From assembly GCA_022449345.1 (NCBI GenBank), contig JAKURL010000007.1:18181-82180 (forward strand): 64,000 nt of DNA. The letters are read 5' to 3'. Positions within the stretch are counted from its first letter, which is position 1, and every line of letters starts with the position of its first letter. Origin of the DNA: Candidatus Thalassarchaeum sp. (lineage in GTDB: Archaea > Thermoplasmatota > Poseidoniia > Poseidoniales > Thalassarchaeaceae). The position numbers and the translations under genes are program-made. Under the pieces are notes generated by a model. It did no database searches. It saw nothing but the letters and a program-made list of their open reading frames with translations, and was not told the DNA's origin. Positions 31,938 through 41,091 of this stretch are shown here, one piece after another.

Positions 31938-32663
31938 TCATTCTGGCTTAGAACCGTCCGCGAGTCGAATGCATTTTGCTGGCACACCACCCCAAATTTC
32001 TCCGGCTGGGATATTGGTCCATTTAGGTAGTACAGCGCGGTTAGCGACGACTGCTCCAGCTCCTATTGTGCAACCTGGCTGAACGGTAGAATTTCCTCCG
32101 ATCAAGGCGTCCTCACCAATGGTTACTGGGGCCATAACCAATTCACCTCGCTCCACTAAATGAGCATTTATGATGGCATTTCCTCCAATTACGGCACCAT
32201 CCCCCAAAACAACCGATCCAGCATCATTTAGGTGGGGTGTGTTAATCTGGCAACCAGAACCTATCTTTGCACCTGCCATACGGTAGTAAATCGTCCCGAT
32301 GAATGAAGGAACTAGAACAGGGAGGAATAGAATCGCCACTCTGTGGAAAATCATAGACCAAGCCCATTGGATTGTAATGAATGACCGTAGAGGGTAGCGG
32401 CCGGGTTCAAGACGAGGTCGAAACAATCCTCCGAGCAATCCGGAGATCATTACAAGGGTGATACCCCAGACTACACAAGCCAACCCAAGTGCGATTCCTG
32501 TTCCGAGTAACTCCATCCAATATTCCTGCTCAACGAGGTAATCCCTTGACTCAAGGAATAGCCAAACGCCCGGCACTGAGGCAATTCCCACAACTATACC
32601 AAGGAATGGAATGACGAGAAATGTGAGAAAATTCTGAACTATCTCAAACGACTTCAGGTGCAC
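31938..32663 (-). CDS. Membrane-anchored hexapeptide-repeat (left-handed beta-helix) transferase-like protein
   Basis: N-terminal TM segments; LGDGAVIGGNAIINAHLVERGELVMAPVTIGEDALIGGNSTVQPGCTIGAGAVVANRAVLPKWTNIPAGEIWGGVPAK hexapeptide pattern. Confidence 0.8.
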   Translation of the reverse strand: MHLKSFEIVQNFLTFLVIPFLGIVVGIASVPGVWLFLESRDYLVEQEYWMELLGTGIALGLACVVWGITLVMISGLLGGLFRPRLEPGRYPLRSFITIQWAWSMIFHRVAILFLPVLVPSFIGTIYYRMAGAKIGSGCQINTPHLNDAGSVVLGDGAVIGGNAIINAHLVERGELVMAPVTIGEDALIGGNSTVQPGCTIGAGAVVANRAVLPKWTNIPAGEIWGGVPAKCIRLADGSKPE

Positions 32664-33878
32664 ACCCCGCCTTCGGTTCCGGTCTTTCAGTCATCAATTT
32701 TGGCCTGTCGGCAGAATCAAGACAGGTCTGACTGCCGAAATGATATGGCTCAGGCCTGTGGTATGTTGGGTGACGGTTCACCAGCGGTGAAAATTCACCA
32801 TCTGGTCAAGGCGCCAGAAAACACCGCAGAGTCAATCGCCCGTCGCGAATCTTGGGACGCTCAGAAGCCTGCAACCGTCTACGTCACCCCCGAGCGAATG
32901 CCTGACGGCACACCCTGTCAAGCTGTGACGGTAATCCTCCGAACTCGTGGGTGTGCTTGGTGGTGGAAATCTGGTTGTACATTTTGTGGCTACTTCAACG
33001 ACGTGCGCGATGATGTAACTGCGAACGACCTATTCGCTCAGTGGCAGGAAGCAAAAAGACAGACTAATGATTTTGAAGGTTGTTCGATGGTTAAGGTGTA
33101 TACCTCTGGTACATTCTTTGAAGATCAGGAGAATCCAGTCGAATGGCAACAACACATTCTCACCGAGACACACAAAATGGGACTCCACCTAGTAGTCGAG
33201 GCTCAAGCCCACATGTGTAAGCCAGAGAAATTGGAATTCCTCGCAAAACACCATCCGGGTTGTACAGTAGCGATTGGGCTTGAGGCATACGACGACGCAG
33301 TACTACAATTTCACGTCAATAAGGGATTCTCGACGAAGACTTGGCGAAAGGCCGTAGATGATCTTCGAAGCAACGGTCTTCGAGTCAAAACTTACCTAAT
33401 TTTCAAACCGCCATTCATGAGTGAGGGCGACGCATTGAACCACACATCGAAGTGGCTGGTCGACGTCGCTCCACTTTCCGATGAGGTCTCGATAAATCCG
33501 ATGAACATACAGAATCGTACAATCGTCGACCGGCTGTTTAGGAATAGAGAGTATCGACCTCCTTGGCTTTGGTCGCTCGTCGAGATGGTTCAACGCACCC
33601 ACGACGAAACAGCTGAGCACGATGCTCGAATCATCGTCCATCCTACCGCTGGAGGAAAGATTCGCGGCGCCCACAATTGCGGTTTCTGCGACAAACACGT
33701 GGTCGCCGCCATAGAGCGATACTCAGTTTCTCGAAACCTAGCTGAGTTCAAAGGATTAGAATGCGAATGTAAGGCGGTTTGGAGCTCGGAAGTATCCTCT
33801 GACTCGTCTCTCCCAACGCCTCTTGGCACCGGCCGAGATCGTCGAGGCAACCGCGTTGATTTGATGCGCGCTCCTTGA
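32658..33878 (+). CDS. Archaeosine biosynthesis radical SAM protein RaSEA-like
   Basis: ILRTRGCAWWWKSGCTFCGYFNDV, KVYTSGTFFEDQE, VAIGLEAYDD, KTYLIFKPPFMSEGDAL. True start probably an internal Met. Confidence 0.85.
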   Translation: MHTPPSVPVFQSSILACRQNQDRSDCRNDMAQACGMLGDGSPAVKIHHLVKAPENTAESIARRESWDAQKPATVYVTPERMPDGTPCQAVTVILRTRGCAWWWKSGCTFCGYFNDVRDDVTANDLFAQWQEAKRQTNDFEGCSMVKVYTSGTFFEDQENPVEWQQHILTETHKMGLHLVVEAQAHMCKPEKLEFLAKHHPGCTVAIGLEAYDDAVLQFHVNKGFSTKTWRKAVDDLRSNGLRVKTYLIFKPPFMSEGDALNHTSKWLVDVAPLSDEVSINPMNIQNRTIVDRLFRNREYRPPWLWSLVEMVQRTHDETAEHDARIIVHPTAGGKIRGAHNCGFCDKHVVAAIERYSVSRNLAEFKGLECECKAVWSSEVSSDSSLPTPLGTGRDRRGNRVDLMRAP

Positions 33879-33881
33879 TGT

Positions 33882-33898
33882 GAGGGACTACGTCCCTC
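33882..33898. terminator. Stem-loop GAGGGAC-TAC-GTCCCTC after RaSEA gene
   Basis: Perfect 7-bp inverted repeat immediately after the stop codon. Confidence 0.5.
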
Positions 33899-33944
33899 GC
33901 CTAACGCTTAAGGGCGAATCTTCTGTGGTCCACCTATCCACGAA

Positions 33945-34226
33945 GTGTTGTGGACAAGTGGTGTCTCAATGACGAATGATGACGGATTCCTACAAGGCGA
34001 GAACGAACCTGGTGCTTCGAAGGTAGTGTTAGTTGGGGCATTAGTCTCCGCGCTAATCTTCATGGTTGTCTACAGCATCCTCTATCCTGGACAGGATTAT
34101 CCGGTTTTATCTGATTTCGAGACCTTCGGTTCTTTGACCGGCGGAATTTGGTTCTTCATCCTTGGAGCGGTCTTGGGAATGTTCTCAATTATCGCCACGA
34201 TGATTACGGAGGCAACTCGCGAGTGA
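33945..34226 (+). CDS. Small two-TM membrane protein
   Basis: 93 aa, two hydrophobic segments; 1-2 nt from the next gene. Confidence 0.6.
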   Translation: MLWTSGVSMTNDDGFLQGENEPGASKVVLVGALVSALIFMVVYSILYPGQDYPVLSDFETFGSLTGGIWFFILGAVLGMFSIIATMITEATRE

Positions 34227-34227
34227 G

Positions 34228-35901
34228 GTGGTTGTGATGTCTGAGATTTTCACTACTCTAGCCGTCTTTTGGCTCTGTGCTTTCGTATTCTATGTTCTAG
34301 TCCACAGGGGGCTCTGGATCTTCTCAGACGTAGCACGAACCATGGGGATGTTCATGCTTGAGAAGGCCCTTGGTCCGGGTATAGATTTGGTCGAGGGCCG
34401 TACAGGTTCTGCGGCACGAGCATGGATAATGCAGTCAGCCCTGTGGTTGATGATTGGTGGGCTGTTTACCTTCGAGGGTATGTGGCTTGCACATGAGCCG
34501 ACCGCTCTGCATTCACTCAGCGCTTGGGGATACGACCCTACCGCTGATACCCTAGCCGCCACAGGTAAGGCGGCCACAGCCTTTGGTGGAATAACCATGG
34601 CACTGGTCGGCTGTGGCTTGCATATATTGCCTAATTTATTGGGCACAAGTTTGGCCAGTGAGAGAAATGGGGCATTGGTCTCTTTCCTCTATTCCGGAGG
34701 GGTATTCGTTACTTTGGTTGGCTCACATGATCCATTAATTCTAGGAGTCAAGGTTATGGTAGTAGGAACAGGAATCCACGTTCTGGCAATGACCGCCGTC
34801 GTCATAAATCAATTACTCACCGTAGCCAGCCGAGTCGGCTCGATTCCTATGCCAGCATGGCTAATTTTGTTAGGATTGATGGCTGAATCATTCAATCTAA
34901 TCGCTGGCATTTCTACCGGTGCTATCAACGATGGTGATGGCCAGTGGTTGATGTACAGATTACAGGGAAGCGGATTCTTCTTCCTTTCATTGGCCGGTGT
35001 TGTACTATACGCATCTAGTGTGGCCTCTGGCAATGCCCTTTGGTCTCGTACTCTAGTCGGAGCAACACTGCTCGGAGGTTTGTTCACATTGAATCCATTT
35101 GGAGCGAATCATGGAACTCTAGTTGCAGATTTGTTTGGTATCGATGCAGGCGAAATGGGTATGTCATCCAATGACACGGTCATTGTTACCTTCCTAATGG
35201 CCCTCGCATCTGTACCGGTCATTGCCTTGTCTGCGAACACCATGCTGACCATGAGAGGTGGCAATTCTTCAGGAGCTAATCCTAGTGGTGCTGGTTTGGT
35301 TGAGATTAACTTTGGAGTAATGGCAATGATTCCAGTCTTCATCGGTTCTCTATTCGTTCAAACCGATGCAGTATCCGGAACCGATGCGATTTCAGGTCTT
35401 TCTTGGACGATTGAAGAGATGAGTCGCTGGGCGGTAATGGTGCCACTATCTTTGGGTTCAGTATTGGCTCTCTACCCTTCGATTACCGGACGACAATTGG
35501 CATCAGCTAGCCGCGCTCGAACTGCCTTTTGGCTAATGTCAGGAGCGGTTTTACTCGGATTGATGCTCAACTTAACTTCCAGCGCTATCGACATGGCTCT
35601 ATTAGACGCTGGTGTCGAAGATCCATCGAGCCTATCCCACGAACTTGCTGTAGCGGGCTCGGTAATCTTCTACTTCGCCGTAGTTGCCATGATTCTCCAC
35701 TGTCTCAACATGGTTAGCGGTCTGTTCCGCGGAGATATTATCGGAGAGGGTACTGAAGTTGCTTCGAGTATTGAGGCCGACACCTACAATCTGGCTTCGG
35801 CCACCACAGTCTCACGCATTCTTACCTCTGGTGCAGGTATGGATACAGTGGTAGTGCCAGTAGGCGAATCAGACGAGAAAGGCTCAGCAACTGATTTGTA
35901 A
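34228..35901 (+). CDS. Polytopic membrane protein, divergent heme-copper oxidase subunit I-like (cbb3/NorB-like)
   Basis: HILPNLLGTSLASERNGALVSFLYSGG resembles the YxLPRLTGRPLxSERL stretch of CcoN/NorB; multiple TMs. Preferred start ATG 34237. Confidence 0.5.
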   Translation: MVVMSEIFTTLAVFWLCAFVFYVLVHRGLWIFSDVARTMGMFMLEKALGPGIDLVEGRTGSAARAWIMQSALWLMIGGLFTFEGMWLAHEPTALHSLSAWGYDPTADTLAATGKAATAFGGITMALVGCGLHILPNLLGTSLASERNGALVSFLYSGGVFVTLVGSHDPLILGVKVMVVGTGIHVLAMTAVVINQLLTVASRVGSIPMPAWLILLGLMAESFNLIAGISTGAINDGDGQWLMYRLQGSGFFFLSLAGVVLYASSVASGNALWSRTLVGATLLGGLFTLNPFGANHGTLVADLFGIDAGEMGMSSNDTVIVTFLMALASVPVIALSANTMLTMRGGNSSGANPSGAGLVEINFGVMAMIPVFIGSLFVQTDAVSGTDAISGLSWTIEEMSRWAVMVPLSLGSVLALYPSITGRQLASASRARTAFWLMSGAVLLGLMLNLTSSAIDMALLDAGVEDPSSLSHELAVAGSVIFYFAVVAMILHCLNMVSGLFRGDIIGEGTEVASSIEADTYNLASATTVSRILTSGAGMDTVVVPVGESDEKGSATDL

Positions 35902-35951
35902 GATAATCAGGGCAAAGCCGCCACCGTCAAGTTGAGGGCTAACCACCCTAG

Positions 35952-37256
35952 TTGAGTGAAGGGGATGACATGAGGATAGGGCTGGTCGGCAAGCCGAATG
36001 TCGGTAAATCAACGACATTCTCGGCCCTAACTCAAACACCCGTAGATATAGCAAATTATCCGTTTACAACTATTGAGCCAAATGTAGGTGTAGCATGGAT
36101 CCCTCTTCGGCAACCGTGTGCCTGCTCGGCACTAAGGGCAAAGCGTGAAGCGGCTGGAAGGCTTGAACCAACTACTGATGATGATCCTCGAAAGGGTAGC
36201 ATTTGTTCTCCAAATACTGGATCTTGTGTCGAACACAACCGATTGATTCCTGTAACCATGGTGGATGTTGCGGGATTGGTTCCAGGCGCTCACGAGGGAC
36301 GCGGTCGAGGTAACCAATTCCTTTCCGACCTCGCACGATGTGATGCTCTAATCCAAGTCGTAGACGTATCAGGTTCAACCGACCTTGAGGGTAATCCGGT
36401 TGGAGAAGGGGGTTCCAATCCCGTCGAGGAGCATGAGTTCCTTCTCGGAGAGTTGGATGCTTGGATTCGTGGAATAATCGAATCAAGTTGGCAACGAGGA
36501 GCCCGTCGTGTTCAATCAGAGGGTGACAAGGCCCTTCTTACGTATGTCTTGGACCAATTGAGTGGTATCGGCGCAGACGAAACCCACGTCTCCGTTGGCC
36601 TTGCTGCAGTTTCCTCTGAACATCCAGATGCTGGAGTTCCTTGGTCCTGGGGTATCGAGGAGTTGTCGACTCTTGCGAAGACGGTCAGAGCAGCTCTGTT
36701 CCCCATTTGCGTTGCTGCGAATAAGGCCGATCGAGCAGAGGATGGATCTTGGAAGCAACTCGCAGATTTAGTCACTTCATCTGGAGGAATACTAGTACCT
36801 ACCAGTGCAGAGGCCGAACTTGCCCTCAGTAGAGCAAGTGCAGCAGGATTGATTCAACATAGGCCCGGCAGAGAGGGATTCACCATCACAGAAGATGGCG
36901 AGTCTAAGTTGTCAGAAGCCCAGAGAACGGCTCTTTCCTCAATTGACAAATCACTCTCAAGGTGGTCAGGAGGAGGTCTTGTTGGTTTGGTCGGAGACAT
37001 CGTTTTCGATAGACTCGACAGAAGGGTTGCCTATCCAGTACAGGATGAAACTCATTGGGTTGATGGCGAGGGCAATGTCCTACCTGATGCTATTCTCATC
37101 CCCGAAGAGACCACTGCGAAGGGCTTGGCCTACGCAGTCCACACAGACCTCGGGGACGGATTCATCCGAGCTACAGATGCACGTAGTGGACGTGTAATTG
37201 GGGCTGATCACGAAGTCCAGAACGGCGACGTGATTCGAATTCACGCCAAGTCGTGA
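35952..37256 (+). CDS. YchF/OLA1-like Obg-family GTPase with TGS domain
   Basis: GLVGKPNVGKSTTFSALT, DIANYPFTTIEPNVGVAW, DVAGLVPGAHEGRGRGNQFLSDL, C-terminal TGS-like VHTDLGDGFIRA...HEVQNGDVIRIHAKS. Start likely ATG 35970. Confidence 0.93.
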   Translation: MSEGDDMRIGLVGKPNVGKSTTFSALTQTPVDIANYPFTTIEPNVGVAWIPLRQPCACSALRAKREAAGRLEPTTDDDPRKGSICSPNTGSCVEHNRLIPVTMVDVAGLVPGAHEGRGRGNQFLSDLARCDALIQVVDVSGSTDLEGNPVGEGGSNPVEEHEFLLGELDAWIRGIIESSWQRGARRVQSEGDKALLTYVLDQLSGIGADETHVSVGLAAVSSEHPDAGVPWSWGIEELSTLAKTVRAALFPICVAANKADRAEDGSWKQLADLVTSSGGILVPTSAEAELALSRASAAGLIQHRPGREGFTITEDGESKLSEAQRTALSSIDKSLSRWSGGGLVGLVGDIVFDRLDRRVAYPVQDETHWVDGEGNVLPDAILIPEETTAKGLAYAVHTDLGDGFIRATDARSGRVIGADHEVQNGDVIRIHAKS

Positions 37257-37392
37257 GTCATTCGTGCAGTCTGGACGAGAGAAGGGTGAGCTGTCTCTCA
37301 GCGTCCGCCCGTTGAAGCGGCTAGCATCCGCATGACTCGATAGCCACCGCTAGACGGTGCTTGCAGGGTGTGTTCTAACTTGCTTTTGGGCT

Positions 37393-37716
37393 TCAGCCGA
37401 AAAGAGATCCGAGGCCTTCGAAGCCAGCGGCATCGTCCTCTTCCTCTTCCTCAGCTGGGGCTTCCTCAGCAGCAGGAGCATCCTTACCACCGCCGCCACC
37501 AGCAGTAGCTGGAGCAGCAGCAACAGGCGCTGCGACGGCAGTAGCCATCGCCTCCCCGATGTCAACATCGCCGAGGGATGTGACTAGCGCCTTTACTCGG
37601 GCACCGTCGACCTCAACACCAGCAGCGCTCAATACTGAGCTAACGCCGTCTTCATCGATATCCTTCTCTGCGGAGTGCAGAAGCATTGCAGCATATACAT
37701 ATTCCATTTTTCTCAC
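37393..37716 (-). CDS. rpl12: Ribosomal protein P1 / L12 (archaeal)
   Basis: [42 protein letters not shown] and acidic tail ending GLGSLFG. Confidence 0.95.
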   Translation of the reverse strand: MRKMEYVYAAMLLHSAEKDIDEDGVSSVLSAAGVEVDGARVKALVTSLGDVDIGEAMATAVAAPVAAAPATAGGGGGKDAPAAEEAPAEEEEEDDAAGFEGLGSLFG

Positions 37717-37725
37717 CTATTTTTT

Positions 37726-38751
37726 TCAGCCGAAGAGATCACCGAGTCCATCGAACCCAGCGTCTTCTTCTTCCTCCTCTTCCTCATCAGCCGAGGTTTC
37801 CTCGGCGGATTCTGCTGCATCGGAGGTTGCAGTAGGAGCGCTTGTAGTAGCGCTAGCAGCAGCACCGAGTGCTGCTGCCAACTCGTCATCAAGCGCAGAG
37901 GAATCTAGCTGGCCAGCTAAGGCCAGTGCGCGCGCGTTAGCACGCGATACGAATAGTGGAATTGTTACATCGTTGGCGATACCCGCTTCCACAGCCACAG
38001 ATGTAGCCTCACCACTCGCCTTAGCAAGTAGGGTTGACATAGTCTGTGAAGAGAACCAGCGAATATTGCAGGCAAGATTGAACGCGCCTGAAGTCGCGGT
38101 AATGATATCTGAGCGGAATCCATCTGTGTCTAGGTCTAGGGAGTCGGATTCGAATAGGAAACCGTCCTCAATCGCTCCAGTTAGGATAATTCCAATCTCG
38201 ATTGGATTGATGTTCAGTTTTGCAAGCATGATTCCGAGGTCAGCAGAAATCTGCTCACCCTTGTTGACGACAGTGGTGGTCTTCTGAATCGCAACCTTGC
38301 CCTTGTCGATTTTTGCAGGGATTCCAACAGCGTTGAACTCACCAACGATTGGACCAGGGCCGAACTCAGTTGGCCCCTTCTCGATGATGATGTCTATTGG
38401 GGCTACTTCGCCTTCCTTTGCAGCACGGCCCTGTTTTGTCTTCTCTAATTCAGAGTATAGTTGGAAGGCGTTCATGGAACTTGTGTGAACAATCGCTGGC
38501 TGTACGGCTCCTTCGAGAAGTGCTTCTAGTTCGTCTATCGGTCGGCCAGATTGCTCCCAAGCAAGGCGCATCAAGGTCTTCTTTGCCATTGTAATTGACA
38601 TATTGCTACGCAAATCATGGCGCATGCTGAGCATATTCTTTGCAGGAACTCCACCAATGTCCACAATCCCAAGAACTCCATCGGAGGTTAGGATTGCAAC
38701 GAGTTCGCCAACACGGTCACGCTTCCATGAAGCTACCTTTGGCTCAATCAT
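37726..38751 (-). CDS. rpl10: Ribosomal protein L10 / P0 (archaeal)
   Basis: Position between L1 and L12; VGIVDIGGVPAKNMLSMRHDLR-type motif and acidic tail ending GLGDLFG. Confidence 0.95.
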   Translation of the reverse strand: MIEPKVASWKRDRVGELVAILTSDGVLGIVDIGGVPAKNMLSMRHDLRSNMSITMAKKTLMRLAWEQSGRPIDELEALLEGAVQPAIVHTSSMNAFQLYSELEKTKQGRAAKEGEVAPIDIIIEKGPTEFGPGPIVGEFNAVGIPAKIDKGKVAIQKTTTVVNKGEQISADLGIMLAKLNINPIEIGIILTGAIEDGFLFESDSLDLDTDGFRSDIITATSGAFNLACNIRWFSSQTMSTLLAKASGEATSVAVEAGIANDVTIPLFVSRANARALALAGQLDSSALDDELAAALGAAASATTSAPTATSDAAESAEETSADEEEEEEEDAGFDGLGDLFG

Positions 38752-39449
38752 TCAATCACCTCGACCTTAATCGAAGGACCCATTGAGGTCTTGATGTAGC
38801 AAGATCGGATATTTCCAGTTCCACGCTCTAGCTTGCCTGTAACTCGAGTCCAGATTGCCATTGCGTTGTTGGTTAGGTCGTCGAGACTTTGCTCTCGAGA
38901 ACCTACTGGGCTGTGGAAAGTCATCTTGTCTCGTGAGCGTACAATCGCTGTGTCCTTCAGACCGGCTGCAACCATTGCAGGGTCAAGGGTAGGTGGCACT
39001 GGACGTGGCATCTTACCACGAGGACCGAGAACAACACCGAGGAATCGACCAACGGTTCCCATGTGAGGAATCTCTGCGAGGAAGAAATCGACGCTATTTG
39101 CCAACTTACGAGCCTGTTGGCGGTTGCCACCTAGGTCCTCGATTGTTGCTGGGTCGATGATATTGATTCCAGCTGCTCTAGCTTTGGTTGCCATTTCGCC
39201 ACCGGCGAACATGGCTATCTTGACCGGTTTTCCGCGACCAGCAGGAAGACGAATCTCCTCTTGGATACGGTTTGCAGGATTCTTCAGGTCAATGTCCTTC
39301 AAGTTAAATGAAAACTCGACGGTCTCGATGAACTTACGCTCGGGAGCGCTGTTCAGAGCTTCTTCAATCGCTGTTTGGATATTTTCTCTCATATTTCTCA
39401 CCTCTGCGGTCAGCGAGGTTCCCCTCTCCCGCAATTCGTGTTTTATCAC
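38748..39449 (-). CDS. rpl1: Ribosomal protein L1
   Basis: RKFIETVEFSFNLKDIDLKNPANRIQEEIRLP, GRFLGVVLGPRGKMPRPVP. Confidence 0.95.
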   Translation of the reverse strand: MIKHELRERGTSLTAEVRNMRENIQTAIEEALNSAPERKFIETVEFSFNLKDIDLKNPANRIQEEIRLPAGRGKPVKIAMFAGGEMATKARAAGINIIDPATIEDLGGNRQQARKLANSVDFFLAEIPHMGTVGRFLGVVLGPRGKMPRPVPPTLDPAMVAAGLKDTAIVRSRDKMTFHSPVGSREQSLDDLTNNAMAIWTRVTGKLERGTGNIRSCYIKTSMGPSIKVEVIE

Positions 39450-39724
39450 TCAAAATGCTCGTCGAATCTCCCTTCTTTCATTTCTTGTAATGCGGTCTTT
39501 GGCTCCATGCCTTCGACCTTAACGCGCATTGCTACGCAGGTCCCCATGACCTCGCGTGAGCGCGCGTATAGTGTTGTACCGGTCAAGCGGTCCTTTTGTT
39601 TCTCAGCAACCTGCTTGACTTGGTCCATGGATAGGTTCTCAGTGGAAGCATCCCAACTTCCATTGCACTTCTTCTGACCTAGGGTCTGCAGAATCACGTG
39701 AGGTGTCTCATTGCGTGCTGACAT
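39446..39724 (-). CDS. rpl11: Ribosomal protein L11, C-terminal domain only (92 aa)
   Basis: LSMDQVKQVAEKQKDRLTGTTLYARSREVMGTCVAMRVKVEGMEPKTALQEMKEGRFDEHFE matches the archaeal L11 C-terminal domain; SD GGAGGTT upstream of ATG; in-frame TAG five codons upstream. Confidence 0.88.
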   Translation of the reverse strand: MSARNETPHVILQTLGQKKCNGSWDASTENLSMDQVKQVAEKQKDRLTGTTLYARSREVMGTCVAMRVKVEGMEPKTALQEMKEGRFDEHFE

Positions 39725-39810
39725 GCTTGTAACCTCCTACAGAAGTGCCCCGCCGACCTGCTCTCCCTATTTGAGCGTGATGACGGACCTCCAATTTCTC
39801 CTAATTCTAC

Positions 39811-40710
39811 TCACTCGACGCGCTGAGTTACTCGAACTTGGTCAGCGCGCACGGTCAGAGCGACTGGTACAGCCGCTTCGAAGAGTTCGACCGTGACCTC
39901 TTCCTTTGATTCTGTAACACGGATAACGCGAGCTGCCTGACCCTTGAATGCGCCGCCGCTAATTTCGATGATACAACCTTCCTCAATGCCGGCAGTTGCC
40001 GCCTTAGGCTCAAGATAGGAAAGTGTGTTTTCGAGTGGTGATACTCCTGGAAGTACCTTTCGGCAGTTCTTCAGACGGGTTGTGGTCATGCCGACCATTC
40101 CAATCAATTTCTCGACGTGGTGAAGTGCTGAAGCCTCGACGAAGATATAGCCACGAACGTGGCCCGGAACCAATACTCCGAAGATCTCCTCTTGAATGGC
40201 TTTTAGCGAACCGGTACCGGAAAGTCGAGCGCGAATTTCCTTGGCTACATTCTCTTCCTGACCGATGCTGGTCTTGAGGATGTAAAGGAAAGCAGCGACG
40301 TCACCATACATCGCATCGATTTGTGGAATTGCAAATCGCTCAGCACCGATTCCTTCATTTGATTTTGATTCGTAATTTCCAATGTATGCTGGATCGACCC
40401 AGCTGTGATTCTTGTAGATGGTTCGAGGGGTGGCTTCATCGCTCTCGGAAATGAACAATAGTGGAGTAACATCGTTTAGACGGTTTCCAAAAGCAAGACC
40501 TCGTGCAGGACCTGAGCGAACGTACTGAAGTGACTCAGCAGGGATTCCTGTGCACTCGGTGACTCTAGTGGTAACCGCATCGATATCCTCCGGATCTCCT
40601 ATACCATATATTCCATCCCAAGCACCGGGAAAATCAGCGACCTCGTCGGCTCGCTGCATGATTAGGACCTTCTCGCCGTGGCGAATGTAGACTACGTATG
40701 CATCGGACAT
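39811..40710 (-). CDS. spt5: Transcription elongation factor Spt5 (NGN + KOW) with N-terminal NUDIX-like domain
   Basis: C-terminal FLYILKTSIGQEENVAKEI and EISGGAFKGQAARVIRVTESKEEVTVELFEAAVPVALTVRADQVRV; N-terminal YIRHGEKVLIMQRADEVADFPGAWDGIYGIGDPEDIDAVTTRVTECTGI resembles NUDIX. SD GAGGTGA upstream of ATG. Confidence 0.88.
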   Translation of the reverse strand: MSDAYVVYIRHGEKVLIMQRADEVADFPGAWDGIYGIGDPEDIDAVTTRVTECTGIPAESLQYVRSGPARGLAFGNRLNDVTPLLFISESDEATPRTIYKNHSWVDPAYIGNYESKSNEGIGAERFAIPQIDAMYGDVAAFLYILKTSIGQEENVAKEIRARLSGTGSLKAIQEEIFGVLVPGHVRGYIFVEASALHHVEKLIGMVGMTTTRLKNCRKVLPGVSPLENTLSYLEPKAATAGIEEGCIIEISGGAFKGQAARVIRVTESKEEVTVELFEAAVPVALTVRADQVRVTQRVE

Positions 40711-40720
40711 CTATCTCACC

Positions 40721-40987
40721 TCAGGAGTTGGTTAGCCAATCGAAGAACACAGGTAGTGCGTTATCCATCAACCAAAGCATCAGGAATCCGATTGCACCCA
40801 GAATAAACATCCCAATTCCACAGACGATTACGGTCTGGCGGAATTCTTGCTTGGAAGGTTTTCTGGCCATCTTTAGGATTCGAGCCATAGAGCCGGTTTG
40901 TACTCGGCGTAATCTCTCTTCTATGTCATCCTGTAATTTCTGTGCAGTTTGCTCGATAGGACCAACATCAGAGTTCTCGATAGCCAT
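40721..40987 (-). CDS. secE: Protein translocase subunit SecE
   Basis: Short single-TM protein with KPSKQEFRQTVIVCGIGMFILGAIGFLM between FtsZ and Spt5. Confidence 0.85.
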   Translation of the reverse strand: MAIENSDVGPIEQTAQKLQDDIEERLRRVQTGSMARILKMARKPSKQEFRQTVIVCGIGMFILGAIGFLMLWLMDNALPVFFDWLTNS

Positions 40988-41042
40988 GGCTCTTCCTCAA
41001 TTGCGACTCGGCGACCGACCATCCCTCTTTAAGCACGACGGG

Positions 41043-41060
41043 CGAACCCCAAAGGGTTCG
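41043..41060. terminator. Stem-loop CGAACCC-CAAA-GGGTTCG downstream of ftsZ
   Basis: Perfect 7-bp inverted repeat between ftsZ stop and secE start. Confidence 0.5.
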
Positions 41061-41091
41061 AATTGCAATAGTCCAACCGCATCGAATAGGT

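Noticed and set aside
37257-37392. Structured intergenic region considered as ncRNA/tRNA
   Set aside because: Some short inverted repeats (e.g. CACCG-CTAGA-CGGTG) but no tRNA cloverleaf or known RNA motif; likely terminator region between convergent genes.
37559-38287. 242-aa plus-strand ORF
   Set aside because: Antisense to L12/L10; Ser-rich shadow of acidic Glu/Ala tails.
39124-39522. 132-aa plus-strand ORF
   Set aside because: Antisense shadow of ribosomal protein L1.
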